This document shows positions 21,095 through 36,079 of a stretch of DNA of 64,000 nucleotides, piece after piece. The notes under the pieces are model-generated. The model was not told the DNA's origin. It saw only the letters and a list, made by a program, of their open reading frames with translations, and searched no databases. The position numbers were made by a program, and so were the translations under genes. Source of the DNA: Amylostereum areolatum (lineage: Eukaryota; Basidiomycota; Agaricomycetes; Russulales; Stereaceae); the NCBI GenBank assembly GCA_012932865.1, contig SAXG01000020.1, positions 682,001 to 746,000 of the forward strand, in the 5' to 3' direction. Position 1 is the first letter of the stretch. Each line of letters begins with the position of its first letter.

Positions 21095-24000
21095 TTATTC
21101 GTTATCAAGGACCAGCATACCCTCTTCCTCTTCAGCCTCGCTTACGGGGTCATCGGCTTTGCGCGAAAATCGTTTCTGGATCCGGGCGTAGTGCTCCATT
21201 TCGGCTTGCGATACACTTGGCGCAAGCTCGCGTAGTGCCCCACCGAAGTCTGCCTGTGAGACCGTGACTTCAATGTCAGCCGGGGAAGCCATCTCGGCCA
21301 AAAAGTACTGAGGCGTGATGGGGTGCGGATGATCGCCTGAAGGAGGGCTCTGGTTGAGAAGGGCTGGGGAACAGCGATAAATAAGCATGAGTGAGATGGG
21401 CACGAGGACGAGCCTACCAATGTTTGCGTCTATGTCTTCTGCTTTGCGCGTCATGGCCTTGAGGAGCGCGTCAGAACACAGGGCGTAGAAGTCCGCGCCC
21501 GTAAAGTTGAATGGACACCGTTCGACAACAAGCATGAGGTCCAAGCCTGGGTCCAGTCGGAACTTGCGGGTCAGCGCCTGAAGGATCTTGAGTTGCGAGG
21601 CGTTCGTATCGCTGATTCCAAGGTAGAGCATCCGGTCGAACCTGTAATGTGTTTGTTGAGCGCGAGAAGCAGCAAGCTATAAGCAGCTTACCGTCCTGGA
21701 CGAAGTAAGGCTGGATCCAGTAAATCGGGACGGTTGGTCGCGCCGATGACGAAGACATCGCCGCCTTCGCCCGCTGATATGCCATCCAGCTCGGCGAGGA
21801 GCTGGCTAACAATACGGTCCATGACGCCACCAGAGTCGCCGTGGTTTCCCCGCTTGGGTGCCACGGAGTCGAGCTCGTCAAAGAATATGACGCAGGGTCG
21901 GGCGTCGCGCGCACGCTGAAAGACCCGACGCACGTTGGCTTCGGACTCGCCGATGTACATATTGAGTAGTTCAGGGCCTTTGACAGAGAAGAAATTGAGG
22001 GAGAAAGAAGTAGCCACGGCTTTAGCGAGGAGCGTCTTGCCCGTGCCAGGAGGGCCATACAGGAGGATGCCTAGGGAAACAGTTTCAGTAGATTTTCCGC
22101 ACCAATGATGATGGGACGTACCAGATCGCTTCTTTAGATCCTGAGAAAACAATTCTGGGTGCTCGAGCGGCAGCTGGATAGTATCTAGAATGTCGGCTTT
22201 AACGTCACCCAGACCACCCACATCGTCCCAAGACACGTTCGGGATCTTTGGAGCGCCAATGTTCTGACTGTATGACGATCGGGCTTCTTCCAGAGCAGTG
22301 TCGAAATCTGCCTGGGTGAGAGCCACACCGGCCTGAAATGTCTCGTCAGGATCATATAAATCTTCCCTGTCGAGAGACGTTGGTCAGATTCGTGAAGGCA
22401 GAAGCGAAAGTTGGAACACGCACGTAGACAATGCAATACGAGACATTGCCACGAAATCGGTGCGTTTAACCAGTGCGGCGAGGTCACCTGCGACAAATGC
22501 TGCCGTTCGTCTCGCCAAATCCGTAATCGAGACATCTGGTGCAAGGATCTTAGAGGCAACCAGTGTCCGCAGAATAGAAGCCCGCTCTCCTTCTCCTGGA
22601 GCCTCGAATTCGACCTCATGCTTGAAACAGGACAATAATGAGCCCGGAATTCGGGAGGGTTCGCTGGTCGTCCCAAAAACTAAAACTGGATATCCTGAAA
22701 GCCGCCAGGATCCGGAGAGGTCACTAAAGAGGTCTTTAATGACGCTGATAATTGCCGGATCTGTGCATACACCGTGAGCGATGTTTGCTGTTACACTAGC
22801 GCGGCCGCATACCGTTGCCGGGCTCCGAACCCTGGGTAGTTTGCGTAAATGCGTCGATATTCCGCATGACCAATATGCATGGCGAACAGGAAGTCACTTG
22901 GTCGAAACGTGCCCGAAGGAACCCCTCAGTCTTTGCATCCGTCTCACCGATAATGTCATAGCAGTTGATCTGTGGAGCACGAAAATGAACGAGATTGTGT
23001 AGACAGAATGAAATGGTCCTCGTACCTCGAAAAGATGGAGGCCTAGCAGACCTGCTATTTGGGTTGCAGCAGTTGATTTGCCTATGCCCCGGGCACCTTT
23101 CAGCAATATCGATATTGGAATGTCGTACGACAGTGCATGCCGAACGAGAGCAGCCGACACGAGCCCGTGTATCTGCGCAAAAGCGGAACCGTTGTTGCGC
23201 ACTTCATTTTCCATCTCTAGACCCTCCGTAAACGTTGTCAGGCCTAATCCCTCATCAGTCGTCCTGATTTTGTGGGGTATCGATGCGACGAACATACCCA
23301 GGAAACGTGCCACATTGGGTATACGGGCGTGTTCTACGCCAGTTTGGATCATACGCGTTTCCGTGGAATCGATCCAACAGCCCAGTTCCCCCATCGCAAG
23401 GCCCACCGAAAAGTTGGGGAGCGATAACACTGCCGATCCGTTTGGGGAGCGGCAGTCGATGTCAGTAACCACGAAGTACACAAGACTGTCGGATGCAGAA
23501 GAATGGGCGGTGGGTCTTGAAGATGTAAATCAGTGACCGTAATCATAACATAGTTGTGATTTCGACTCACTCTTCATCCGGGGGATCAAATGCCTCTCCA
23601 TCCTCTGCGTTGGCAGAATCAACCAGATCAAGTTGTTCTAAGTCAACTTTGACTGCCAGAATGTCTCCTTGCCTGATCAGGCGCCTCTTTCCGTCGAAGA
23701 AGGACTTCAGGGCTTGTAGCACGAGCGGTTGATATATGCGGTTGGTGGAGATTTTCGATGCTACACGCGCAATCGTAATTGCATGAGCTGTAGGAAGAGA
23801 TCGTTCCTGCAAGCCTTCCGGAGGTGCTTGAAGAAAAACATGCAGGCTCTGCTGAGTGACCTCGGGATGAAGGTTGTAAAGAAGAGTGGGGGAGGCCAGG
23901 ATGAAACCACTAAAATGTTTAGTCAATAAAGCGGTCGGGAAGAATTAGGAAGGGAAAACCTCACGCAGATCCGACCACATCGTCATTTGCTTGTAACCGA

Positions 24001-25117
24001 ACTGCCCGCCGGGACGGTGATGACCCAAACTGAAGGACCGCCTGGAAATGAAGATCAGCTGAGAAGTTCAGTAAGGAGGGCCATGCATTCACTGACCCAA
24101 TCGCCATCCTGTAGGCCTATCTTAGAAAGGTCCGCGGTACGGACGTACACGGTGTGATCATCCCTCAACGGCGCGATTGGTGCAACCAAAGGTTTGGCGA
24201 CAAATTCATAATGTGCTCGGGATTCAGAGGTGAGAGTCGTCACGTCGCCGTTCATGCGTTCAGTCTCGAAAAAGTTCGGCAAGAGTGGGTTGATCGACCT
24301 CGCCAAAAACCCTTCATCAATTTCGAGGTCATCGTCCTCAGAGGATATATCACTATCATCGGCTGTCAACGAGGAGACGTGGCCGTTGACGAGGGGCGCG
24401 TCCTGGATCGGAGGTAAGAGGACGAATGTGGTCCGCTGGGGGCGCGCGTACCCTTGCAGCACAGGTTCTGTCATGATAATCTTGAACGGGAGGGTATATG
24501 AGGATGGTGTAGATGAAGAGCTCGAGCTTGAGCTTGGGTTCGAGGACGGATAAAGGAGCGAGGGATCTATGTGGTAGGAGGATCCTTGTCGCAAAATGCG
24601 TTGTCCTTCGCAGAAATATGCTTCAATGCCTTGCAAATTTGATTTAGACAGATTATAAGCCTCGGGCGTTTGAGCCTGAACGAAGACCTCTTGTAAGGGT
24701 ATTGGTCGGACCGCGTTGATGGCATGCGTAGGCTCGGAGCTGGTATATAGCAGCGAAGAGTGAAAAATACGGTCATACTGTTGGGACCAATCTGGGGGTA
24801 CAACGAGGCCTTAGGCCTGCGGCAATGCACATGAGTACAGACCAAAATATTGGATCGCAACCCGTTTGTACCTCACCAAGAACGGCCCAGGATGTGAGAG
24901 AGGTGAACGGCGACTGGTTGGTTCGAACACCACTGGGTGAGAATGCCTGGAATGGGTGTAATGAAGAGAGTGAAACGGCAACGCGCTCCGCCTCCGAATG
25001 TGAAGGATTCAGCCTGCGCCATACATCGTCGCCGACGAGGATAGAGTCGGAGTTAAGCAAGTCGTCGGACGATCGAAACGTCAGCCGTGAAGGTATGCTG
25101 CACCGTTTGGCAACCAT
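21095..25117 (-). CDS. PEX6: Peroxisomal AAA+ ATPase Pex6
   Basis: Pex1-Pex6 motor subunit that extracts ubiquitinated Pex5 from the peroxisome membrane. The start is taken at the Met of [19 protein letters not shown] (25117); an ATG at 25197 is in another frame. The long N-domain spans several exons and includes a Ser-run and [13 protein letters not shown]. The D1 ATPase domain has a Walker A ([10 protein letters not shown]) but a degenerate Walker B (ILVIRNIDAF lacks the DE pair), as is usual for Pex6. D2 is intact: [51 protein letters not shown]. The C-terminus ends [12 protein letters not shown] at 21095. Frames are intact throughout, with about ten short introns. It is divergent from GAR1. 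Confidence 0.93.
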
Positions 25118-25343
25118 TTTGAAGACACGAGCTGCTTCCTGAGTGGGTCGTGCGTGAGGTTGTGAGAAAAGCAGAGGAGGTTGACGGCGGAGGACATGCT
25201 TGCTTGTGATAATTTCCGAACCGCTTGAACGCGGTCGATCGGTCAAGCGCGCAAACATCCGCCGCCATTTCTCTCCTTCCCAAAACTCGCCCCACAGACA
25301 TTTGTCCCTTTCCACACATCCTTCTATCTTTTCTGAATCTCCA
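25118..25343. promoter_or_regulatory. Shared divergent promoter, PEX6 / GAR1
   Basis: 226 bases between start codons (146 if PEX6 begins at 25197). There is no clear TATA box. Confidence 0.5.
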
Positions 25344-26215
25344 ATGTCCCGTGGTCGAGGAGGATTCGGAGGTGGACGCGGTGGAGGTCTGTCTTTTCTC
25401 GTTTCTCCCGTTTTCCGTGATCGTAACCTCTCCTTTCAGGCCGAGGAGGAGGAGGAGGATTCCAACGGGGCCCTCCTAGGGACTTTGGTCCTCCGGACAC
25501 TGTTCTAGGTGTGTTACCCTATATCTATTCTTCGACGTTGACTTGACCTATACCTTCCCAGAAATGGGCACATTCGTGCATGCCGTCGAGGACGAGATGC
25601 TTTGCTCATCCCTCATGCCCGACAAAGTCCCCTATTTCAATGCTCCCATCTACCTTCAGAACAAAAACGTCATCGGAAAAGTTGACGAGATCCTTGGCCC
25701 CATCAACGAGGTGTACTTTTCAGTCAAAATGGGCGACGGCATGGTCGCAAGCAGTTTTAAGAAAGGCGACAAAGTCTACATCGGCGGCGACAAGCTCCTG
25801 CCTATAGACCGATTCTTACCCAAACCCAAAATTGCAGGAGGTACGCATCTCCGCTTATGTCTGCTTACCCCTAAACGGTCCTCATGAACTATGTATCCAG
25901 GTATAAGTGAGTCCCTACAGTTGTCGTTCTGTACGATGTACAGTGCTCATATGCATAACAGAAAAACGCGGCGCACGAGGCGGGGCAGGAGGGCGAGGCA
26001 GGGGAGGACCCGGCGGGCGAGGTGCTCCGCGTGGTGGACGTGGGTTTGGAGGCGGATTTGGAGGAGGCAGGGGAGGAGGAGGGAGGGGGGGATTTGGTGG
26101 CGACCGTGGGCGGGGAGGATCAAGAGGTTTCGGCGGTGGAGGTTTCGGCGGCGGACGGGGAGGTGGCGACCGAGGCGGTCGTGGTCGTGGTCGTGGAGGT
26201 TTCAGAGGATCTTAG
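25344..26215 (+). CDS. GAR1: H/ACA snoRNP protein Gar1
   Basis: Component of the nucleolar H/ACA pseudouridylation complex. It has two GAR domains around a conserved core: [15 protein letters not shown] at the start and a long RGG/GGFGG-rich tail ending GRGGFRGS at 26215. Core motifs are [46 protein letters not shown] and [21 protein letters not shown]. Exons are 25344-25386, 25440-25508, 25562-25840 and 25962-26215, with a probable 6-nt microexon at 25901-25906 (see findings). The core exon is intact. Confidence 0.93.
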
Positions 26216-26274
26216 CAATCTGTGGTTTCGGTTGGCTATTCGAGGCGATGGGCGGGATTCGGGTGGGCTTCACG

Positions 26275-27094
26275 CTATGAGTTCAAGGCCTTGATCTCCT
26301 TTTCGACGACTTGGACGCGCTCGGCGCGCTCTCGTTGGGTCGACACAGCCTGAAGGGGTGTAAGTCAACCGTTCATCGGAGGCCACAACAACGCACCTGG
26401 TGCAAGCCCTCTGCAAGCATGACCACTTTTTGGAATGTACTTTCGGACTCGGTGATCATTTCCTCTGGGAATCCTATTATGAGTGACGCCAATCAGGCAG
26501 GATTGCGCGCAGGTCATACCATCGAGCTCTGGCAAGTTCAGTGGGTCGTCTTCGTCTTCTTGAGGGGTTGCCACTTCTTCCTCGACACTAGTTTGTAGTC
26601 GGTACAAGTCAGCGAGCATCCTCGCTACCTCTTGGGGGCGTTCACGTCGCTTCTGTGCGAGATCTCGGTCCCATTGGAGACGTTGGTCTTGCAGAGACCA
26701 GATCTCCTTGTCCAAAGTCTCGTCAAACGGCTCCTCCTCTTCAACGACGTTCAGACATGGCACGAAACGAAGCAAACTGAACCGACCTTCTTCTTGAGGG
26801 TTGATGTCTTCCAGATTTCGGCCATTTACGCGTATATTTCGGTCAGCCATTACAAAGGTACCCTCAATGAACTGCGCTGACAGTGTTGAACAAATGAAGC
26901 TAGAGAGAAATCAAAAGGAGAGTTACGCGCTGGATATGGGCGGTGAGGGCGTCGCGTTCGCGTCCGACGCCACTGGCGGCCAGACGCTCTTCGAAGCGGG
27001 CAAAGATGGCCTGGGTAAAGTTGGTCTTGATGCGCTGCCAGTCATGATACGAGTCTACGGATATTCGAGGGAACTCCTCGCGAGATGCGTCCAT
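26275..27094 (-). CDS. Mis14/Nsl1-like kinetochore protein (MIND complex)
   Basis: Proposed subunit of the Mis12/MIND complex linking the inner kinetochore to Ndc80. The start MDASREEFPRISVDSYHDW at 27094 is the first ATG in frame; longer upstream reading uses only GTG. Exon 1 ends AHIQR. Exon 2 begins FIEGTFVMADRNIRVNG, resembling the family pattern of a helix followed by an I-x-V-N-G turn. It continues through acidic and coiled-coil segments (LDKEIWSLQDQRLQWDRDLAQ), and the last exons read FPEEMITESESTFQKVVML and AVSTQRERAERVQ, ending KALNS. Length is about 225 residues, as expected. Assignment rests on pattern memory of this fast-evolving family, so another small coiled-coil kinetochore protein is possible. 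Frames are intact. Confidence 0.6.
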
Positions 27095-27364
27095 TCGTTG
27101 TGCCGAGATGAAAGATTGAAGGATGTTGTATTTGCGAGACGCGTTACGACGCGTTGAAGTCACGTTGATTGTTCAAGCAGGCCGTAAGTCACCAGTTTCG
27201 CGTCTTTTTGACCCACGGGCTCGAAGCTCATCAAGATACACGATGTAAGGTACTATATAATCCGCGAGTTGTCCCAATATCGGAAGAAGGACATATTATA
27301 CAAAGTAGGTACATGCAGTAGAATACATGTGCCATAGAATGACGAAACAAACCCAACGTCGTGG

Positions 27365-28376
27365 CTATGCGGCCTGCACCTTGGGCTTCTTCTTTACAAG
27401 CTTGATCCCTAAGGACTTCGAGGAATCGACTTTCTTCCTCTTGGGAGCTTGTATTGTCGCCGAAGCAGAGGTCACCATAACTCGTGTGGCTTCCGGCAGG
27501 GTTCTGGCATCCAGCTGATCTGCCTTCCGCTTCACAGTGAGGATCGAGGAGGAAGACGCGCCATCTGCTGAAGAACCAGCAGCAGGAACGGAGATCTTGG
27601 AGAAGACTTCCCTCACCAGCTTGTCGTCTTCCTCATCCTCCAGCCGTCGCTGCTCATCTTCTTCACTTTTGATCTCCTCAATCCCCAGCCGTGCAACCAG
27701 ATCATCCGTTTGACTCATCCGTTCATTCCGTGCATTTCGGGCGCGGATGTCCTGCAGCGCATCGAGGATATCCATTTCCCTCTTCGAATCGGTTTGTCGG
27801 TTCTCGAGAGCCTTCATGGGATTATTCTCCTCAGCCTCGAGTTTGGCGAGCCGGTCCTCTTCCTCTACAGCCTTCTCCTCCCTCCAGGGTTCGAAGTTAC
27901 GGGATGCCCCGTGTTCCGCTGTATAATCTGTGTTCTTGGGGTCCGTCTTGAATGTGATTTCAGCGGAGCATAGTGTGCTGGTGGGGGCGTTAGTGAAGGG
28001 TGCGCGGTGTAGGCAAAGCATCCTAGCGCACCATTTAATATAAAATCGAAAGATTTTGATGCCATAGTAATCCTCCCCTTCTACAGTCTCCTTTCTGGCA
28101 TTGAACTTCTTGCCTTTGTAGACATACTCTCCGCATGTATTACAGCGCCTGTGATAAACATAATTTATCAGAGATATAACGAAAGAACATGACCAAGATC
28201 TTACATAGAAAAGGGTGCCATGAGACGGACAACCTGTTGGGAGTTTTTGGGCTGCTTTCTACGAGGAATGAGCGAAGGATCGAAATCCGGAGGAAAGTAT
28301 TTGTTGAGAACTGCGATGATTGTGAGCAAGGGGTAAGTGGGAGATCGCAGTGAAGCAAACCTTTTCGTTCCGACAT
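27365..28376 (-). CDS. YJU2: Splicing factor Yju2 (CWC16 family)
   Basis: Step-one spliceosome factor that promotes branching (CCDC94 in animals). A tiny first exon encodes MSERK, and after a 51-base intron the hallmark [17 protein letters not shown] follows. Then come [43 protein letters not shown] and [16 protein letters not shown], with paired C-x2-C zinc ligands. The C-terminus is helical and charged ([17 protein letters not shown]) and ends in a Lys-rich nuclear-signal-like tail [12 protein letters not shown]. Frames are intact. Confidence 0.95.
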
Positions 28377-28675
28377 GGTATGTCAGTGGCGAGCACAGGT
28401 GCAAGTTGATTGTCTGAGAGGATAGGTAGTTGGTGGTGACCGGTGAACCTGATCCTTCGTCTTGTCCCGACGGTGGTCAAGTGTGACCCGCCGTCACGTG
28501 AATTATTCACACGAGTGACTACGCTTCGACTTACATTTCGAATTTAGGTCGAAGACGCAAATCGCTATGTGTAGGTGTAGACACTGGAAACAAAATGGAC
28601 AACTAATGGTACGAGGTCATAAAGGCATTACTCTTGCTACTGTGATAGTCCGTGCAGTTTAAGTTCTTCCTTCCC

Positions 28676-31011
28676 TCACTCCGCGATCTGTCGGAATTTG
28701 TCCTGAATCTCAGCGTGCAAGGCATCCAACTTCTTTATGATGAGCTCCTTGCCCTGCGACGGTGACTATGATTTGAAGCGATTCGGTGAGACGGAAGGCT
28801 AGTAGGGAAAGGCTCAAACTGACCTCGAATTTCATCTGAGATAGTTTGAACATGATGTCGCCCGCGGACTCTTTGATCTTCGCAAATGTTACGTCGCCGC
28901 CAGTAACTGCCTTCTGCGCCGCTTCGTGGAAGTCAACAAAGTTACGGAGCATGGCACTTGTCTTGTAGAAGGGACAAAAGCGATCGTACTCGGAGATACC
29001 ATTTTGCTGCAAGAAGTCATCCTTGAGCATACGTGCTACCTCAAGCGTAATCTTGTCGTTCTCGCCAAGGGCACTTTTGCCGACAAGCTGCACGATCTCT
29101 GCGAGGTCATCTTCCTTTTGCAAGATCTCCTTGGTCTTGGTGCGCAATTCGACGAAACCGGGCTCGGTGCTCTCGTAGTGTGGCTCGAGGACCTTGGTAT
29201 ATTTGGAATATGATAGATTCCAGTTGACAGACGGGAAATGTTTGCGCTGGGCAAGTTTCTTGTCCAATCCCCAGAACACCTGCACGATACCCAGCGTAGC
29301 TGACGTGACAGGATCAGAGAAATCTCCACCAGGAGGAGAGACACTACAGTGTTCCATTTAGCGCACCATCTATCATGAAGAAAGAAAACACTCACGCGCC
29401 AACGATTGAAACTGTCCCTTGTCTGACCGGGTTCCCGAGGGCAGTAACTTTGCCCGCACGCTCGTAGAATCCAGCGAGCTTGGTTCCAAGATAAGCGGGG
29501 TAACCAGAGTCGGCAGGCATCTCGGCGAGTCGACCAGAGATTTCACGAAGAGCCTCAGCCCAACGCGATGTGGAGTCGGCCATCATGGACACATTCGTAC
29601 CCTGGTCACGGAAGTACTCGGCAAGAGTGATACCGGTGTAGATAGACGCCTCACGGGCAGCGACAGGCATGTTGGACGTGTTTGCAACAAGGGTGGTGCG
29701 TTTCATGATCGGCTCTTGGCGGTCGCCGACCTCCAAAGTCAACTCTGGGAACTAAGGACCCTTGAGATTCAGCGACGAGAAGGGTGCATCGACGAACATA
29801 CCTCCATCAACACCTCAGCCATCTCGTTTCCGCGTTCTCCACAACCGACATAGATGATGATGTCGCTGTTTGAAAATTTGGACAAAGCCTGTGAGATAAC
29901 GGTCTTCCCACAACCAAAGGCGCCTGGAATGGCCGTTGTACCACCTTGTACACAGCTACAGATTCTCGTCAGACAAGGTGGAAACAGGAAGGATTCTAGA
30001 GGTTAGACTGACGGGAAGAGTGCGTCCAAGATACGCTGACCGGTCAGAAGTGGGTAATCCGCTGTATGCTTTTCAGCGACGGGGCGAGGAGCACGGACGG
30101 GCCAGAGCTGCATCAAGGTGTGTTTCGTCGTCTTGCCTTCAAATTCAGTTTCCATCACGACATCCTAGGATATGGACGTGAGCGAAGTAAGCACAGAATG
30201 ATACGCTGAGAAGACATACGTCAACAGCGTAGCTGCCTTTCTCAGCAATATGAGTGACAGTGCCCATTGCTCTCGGTGAAACCATGATCTTATGCGCGTC
30301 GACAAGCGAATTCTCGAATACGCGTCCGAAGATATCGCCACCCGATACGTGATCCCCAAGCTGGTTGAGTTGTTAGAGCGGATCGAGGGAGGGACATAGC
30401 GAAAGGTTGGTCTACCTTGACATCTGTGGGTGTGAAGTCCCACTTAAGTGAACGATCGAGGGCCTCGGTATTAATTCCACGGGGTATATAGATAGATTTG
30501 GAAAGCTCTTGGATGCCCTACAGAGAAATGAGGAGGGCGGGTCTTAGCAGGTGCTGCGCGACGTACCCGTAGGGGTCTTTGAATACCATCGACGATGTTT
30601 CCCATCAAGCCTTCACATATATGTCACACAAGATATCAGAAATTGCCAGTATAAGACTTACCAGGTCCCAGTTCTACGCTCAGAGGTTTCCCGGTGCGCA
30701 ATACGGGGTCGCCAACCGTTACACCCGACGTTTCTTCGTACACTTGGATCGTCGCCTTGTCGGCATCGATACGGATGACCTCTGAAAATATAGGTGAGAA
30801 GGACACGGGGAAGATGTAACCGCAGACAACACACACCTCCCACGAGCTCATCGTGCCCGACACGGACGAGTTCATACATGGCGCACCCGGTCATATTCTC
30901 GGCAATGACGACGGGACCAGACACGCCAAAGACTTGGCCGAAGCGCGACTCGCGATCCTCATCTGCGATCTTGGGCAGGTTCCTTTTTGCATTAGGGAGT
31001 GCGCCGGCCAT
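28676..31011 (-). CDS. VMA1: V-type proton ATPase catalytic subunit A (Vma1)
   Basis: ATP-hydrolysing subunit of the V1 sector that acidifies the vacuole. The start [19 protein letters not shown] is at 31011. Motifs: [37 protein letters not shown], Walker [48 protein letters not shown], and the arginine-finger region [15 protein letters not shown]. It ends KFRQIAE at 28676. Nine or so short introns split it and all exons join in frame. There is no intein at the P-loop, where some yeasts carry one. It diverges from RPT1 with 206 bases between start codons. Confidence 0.96.
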
Positions 31012-31217
31012 GGTAGTGTTAAGCGGGGAGCGGGAGTGGTGGTCGACTTGAAAGGTCCAAGGCAGTCGATTCGATTCAAGGGGGAAATCTGGCTCAGCTG
31101 GGTGGGAGTCTGACTTCCACGTGACTCGCCCAATGACGCGTCGCTCTCGCGGCCCCAAGCTCAAGTTGCAAGCACTCACTCACACCTCTCTCCGTTCTAC
31201 CTCTACCTTGATCCAAC
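31012..31217. promoter_or_regulatory. Shared divergent promoter, VMA1 / RPT1, with CACGTG box
   Basis: 206 bases between start codons. A CACGTGAC box lies at 31118-31125, followed by ACGCGT near 31136. No TATA box is clear. Confidence 0.6.
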
Positions 31218-33133
<1,916 letters not shown>

Positions 33134-33841
33134 ATGTACCTCCTACTGTGTACCGTGTTTTAATATATTCCCTTCCTCGTTCCAAGTGTGGGTGAACACC
33201 TCTTTTGCTCTCAGTCGCCGAAGTACCCGGAGCAAGTTCCACTAATAACACGTCCCCCCACCTCCCCTGAATTTCCTCGGGTCCCTTGCTCGATCGGGGC
33301 TGCGAAGTCCCTCTGTTTTTCTTCGTGGCCCGTGGGGCAATTTCTGGCAATTTGCGACAGGACGCGTCACCCGACCACCACCAGCTACAGCACCCGCGGG
33401 CCGTTTTGGCCGCCTCCTGCCGCGACCCTACGCTTGAGGTATAGGCGTACATACCAAGAAACGAGTTGAACAAGGGGGGAATTGCTTTCTCGCACACAAC
33501 TAACCGTTGATTATATTTGACTTCTGGATGCAGGTGATAGACACGACATCCTCAGACTATGCTTTTTAAGGTCCACGACTACCAGCCTCGGCGCTATTAG
33601 CCAAGTTGTAAAACATGCGAGCTCGGTATGTATGTAATAATGCAACTCGTGCCAGTCCGTGCCTCGCGATATCATTTGCCGATATTCTTCCAACAGGGCG
33701 TCATGCATGGTAGAAGTACGGTCCGCTTCCCACCGCCGCCGACTACAAAAACGGACCCGATAATTTTGGGTCCCTCGAGTCGGCGTTTTCCCCGCTCTAC
33801 CCCGCCTTTTGTTCTTCCCCGCATCTGCTCGGGATTCAATC

Positions 33842-36079
33842 ATGACCCTTTCTCCGAAGGTCTGTTGGCTAATAATTTCCTCGCTGAACCTAACACTAAG
33901 TATATGTCCACAGGTATATACCTGGCTATGTGGCCTGTTCGCTTCCTTGGGCTCCGTTACCTTTGGCTATGGTATGTACTTCAGCTCATACGCAGTGTAT
34001 CCTTACTGTGCTAAAAGCCTTCATTTCTATAGATTTGGGTATCATCGCATCAGTCCTTCCATCGACGAACTTTCGGGAGACTGTAGGCTTTCCTACACCT
34101 ACGCAGGACGGCCTCATCGCCGGTCTCCTGTTGCTCGGAGCATTTGCCTCAAATTCTATTGTGGGAGATCTTGCAGATCGGGTAGGGCGACGATGGGCAA
34201 TCATTGGAGGAGTGGTCATCTTCTTGATTGGTGGTACCATTCAGACCGCTGCCCAAAACTATTCCATGATGCTTGCGGGTCGGTTCTTTGCGGGGTTCGG
34301 CATTGGCATGCTGGCTATGCTGGCGCCTCTGTATCAAGCTGAGGTGCGTATCATCGCTTTTAGCCTATCAGGCCTATATGAAGTCTCCCTGCCATTTAGA
34401 TATCTCACCCGTCAATCCGTGGACGGTTGACGACGCTCCAGCAACTCATGCTAGGGGTAGGTGCCCTGGTTGCCTCCTTCATCGGCTACGCCTGTTTCCA
34501 CACTCTTGAGGGAAAACAAGCCCAATGGCGTGTCCCTCTTGCCATGTGAGTCGGTCTGATTACTATACGACCCGTCGCTGATAACGGAATGGGGTTTCTA
34601 GACAGCTCTTGCCCGCCATTCCATTAGGGGTCTTCATCCTGTAAGACTTGTTCATTGCATATCATCGCATACTGCTCTAACATCTCGACAGCGTCCTCCC
34701 TGAATCCCCTCGCTGGCTTGCATACAAAGGTCGCAACGAGGAATGTCTCGCCACCCTCGCGAGGCTGCATGCTCACGGCAACATAAACGACCTTTTCGTG
34801 AAAACAGAGTACCTGGATATCATCGCTGGTGTAGAAAAGGAGAAGCTCGAAACTCAAAATCCTTGGAGGCAGCTCCTCACATCTCCGGATCAGTTCAGAA
34901 GGCTTATGCTTGGCGTCATTCTTCAGTTCAGCGTACAGGTGCGTCTACCCCCCCCCCCCCCCCTGATTTGGCCAATCATTGATCCATATCTGCCCTGTAG
35001 ATGACGGGAGTGTCCACCATTCAATACTTCTCTCCCCAGGTTAGATAACAACCTAATAAGGGTCCCCTGCAGGCATTGACTTGCAGCATTTATTTCTGCA
35101 GATCTTCGCATCCATCGGCATCGGCGCCGGGCTCACGCTGCTTCTCCAAGCGTGTAACTCAGTTGTGGCCATCTGCGGTGAAATAGCGTGTGTTCTTCTT
35201 GTCGACAGGCTAGGTCGCCGCAAGCCGTTGATCTGGGCAAATATATTAAGTGGTAGATCGCTGTCTTTCCGTACATGCTTTTCTAGTTCTTACGAAGTCA
35301 TCAGGCTGCACCTTCATCATCGGAACGTGCATTATCGCTATTTTTCCGGCGGGAAGTAACAATATGGCAGCAGCAGGTGCTTTCGTCGCTATGACTTGTA
35401 CGTATATTCCATTTCTTTGAGGCCCGCCTTTGCTGACATTCATCTTTAACAGGGTTGTTCAACTTCTTCTTCTCTAGTGGTGCGTGCTTTGTCTTTAGAT
35501 CCACCGGCAATTCAATGATGATGACCTAACGGTAGCTATCGGGCCCTTGTCATGGGCGTATCCCGTGGAGATCTTCAACGCTGCAACTCGCGCCAAGGCT
35601 ACCGCTATCACTTCGTCAGCTGCCTGGATCTCGAACTTCATGATTGCACAGGTGTCTCCTCCCGCTTTTGCGAACGTGGGCTGGCGGTACGTTTCCACTG
35701 ATGTCTTAGAGTGGCCTTGGTTGACATAGGAGCCCCTAGATTCTATCTCGTCTTCGCCATCTGCGGTTTCATCCAACGCACTCACAATCTGGGCCTTCTT
35801 CCCTGAGACGAAGGGTCTTAAGCTCGAAGAGATGGACGACTTCTTCTCGTTCAAGAACATGCCACTATTTGTGCCGTTTGCGAACTACAAGCGTGTCGGT
35901 CGGCTCGAGCGGGAGCAGGAGCTTGAGAACGGTACTGTCTTTCTCCGCTGTATTGTTGCAAGTCATACTTAAGGGGAGAACCAACAGGACAAGTAGGATG
36001 TTGATGAGAAGTATCTTCCCTCGGACGTTTCACCGAGCTTGAGGGAGAAGGCAGATGTCGAGATCGAGCACATTGCTTG
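33842..36079 (+). CDS. MFS sugar transporter
   Basis: Twelve-helix plasma-membrane hexose/pentose transporter of the sugar-porter family. Start MTLSPK at 33842, then VYTWLCGLFASLGSVTFGYD after intron 1. Family motifs: GDLADRVGRRWAI (loop 2-3), GRFFAGFGIGMLAMLAPLYQAE, PESPRWLAYKGR, QMTGVSTIQYFSPQIF, LVDRLGRRK, and PETKGLKLEEMDDFF after helix 12. About ten introns are present, one with a 16-base C run. An extra G near 35997 gives a stop shortly after ELENG; without it the tail continues DVDEKYLPSDVSP and ends EIEHIA at 36079. Because the tail is cytosolic, either form could work. The exact sugar cannot be read off; the tail-to-tail GH51 gene suggests L-arabinose or related pentoses. Confidence 0.88.
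34948..34963 (+). repeat. C16 homopolymer inside an intron
   Basis: A run of 16 C lies 10 bases after a GTGCGT donor in the transporter gene. The acceptor follows about 40 bases later. Confidence 0.9.

Noticed and set aside
28676..31011. Possible intein in VMA1, as in some yeasts
   Set aside because: The P-loop region reads straight through ([15 protein letters not shown]) with no inserted domain.
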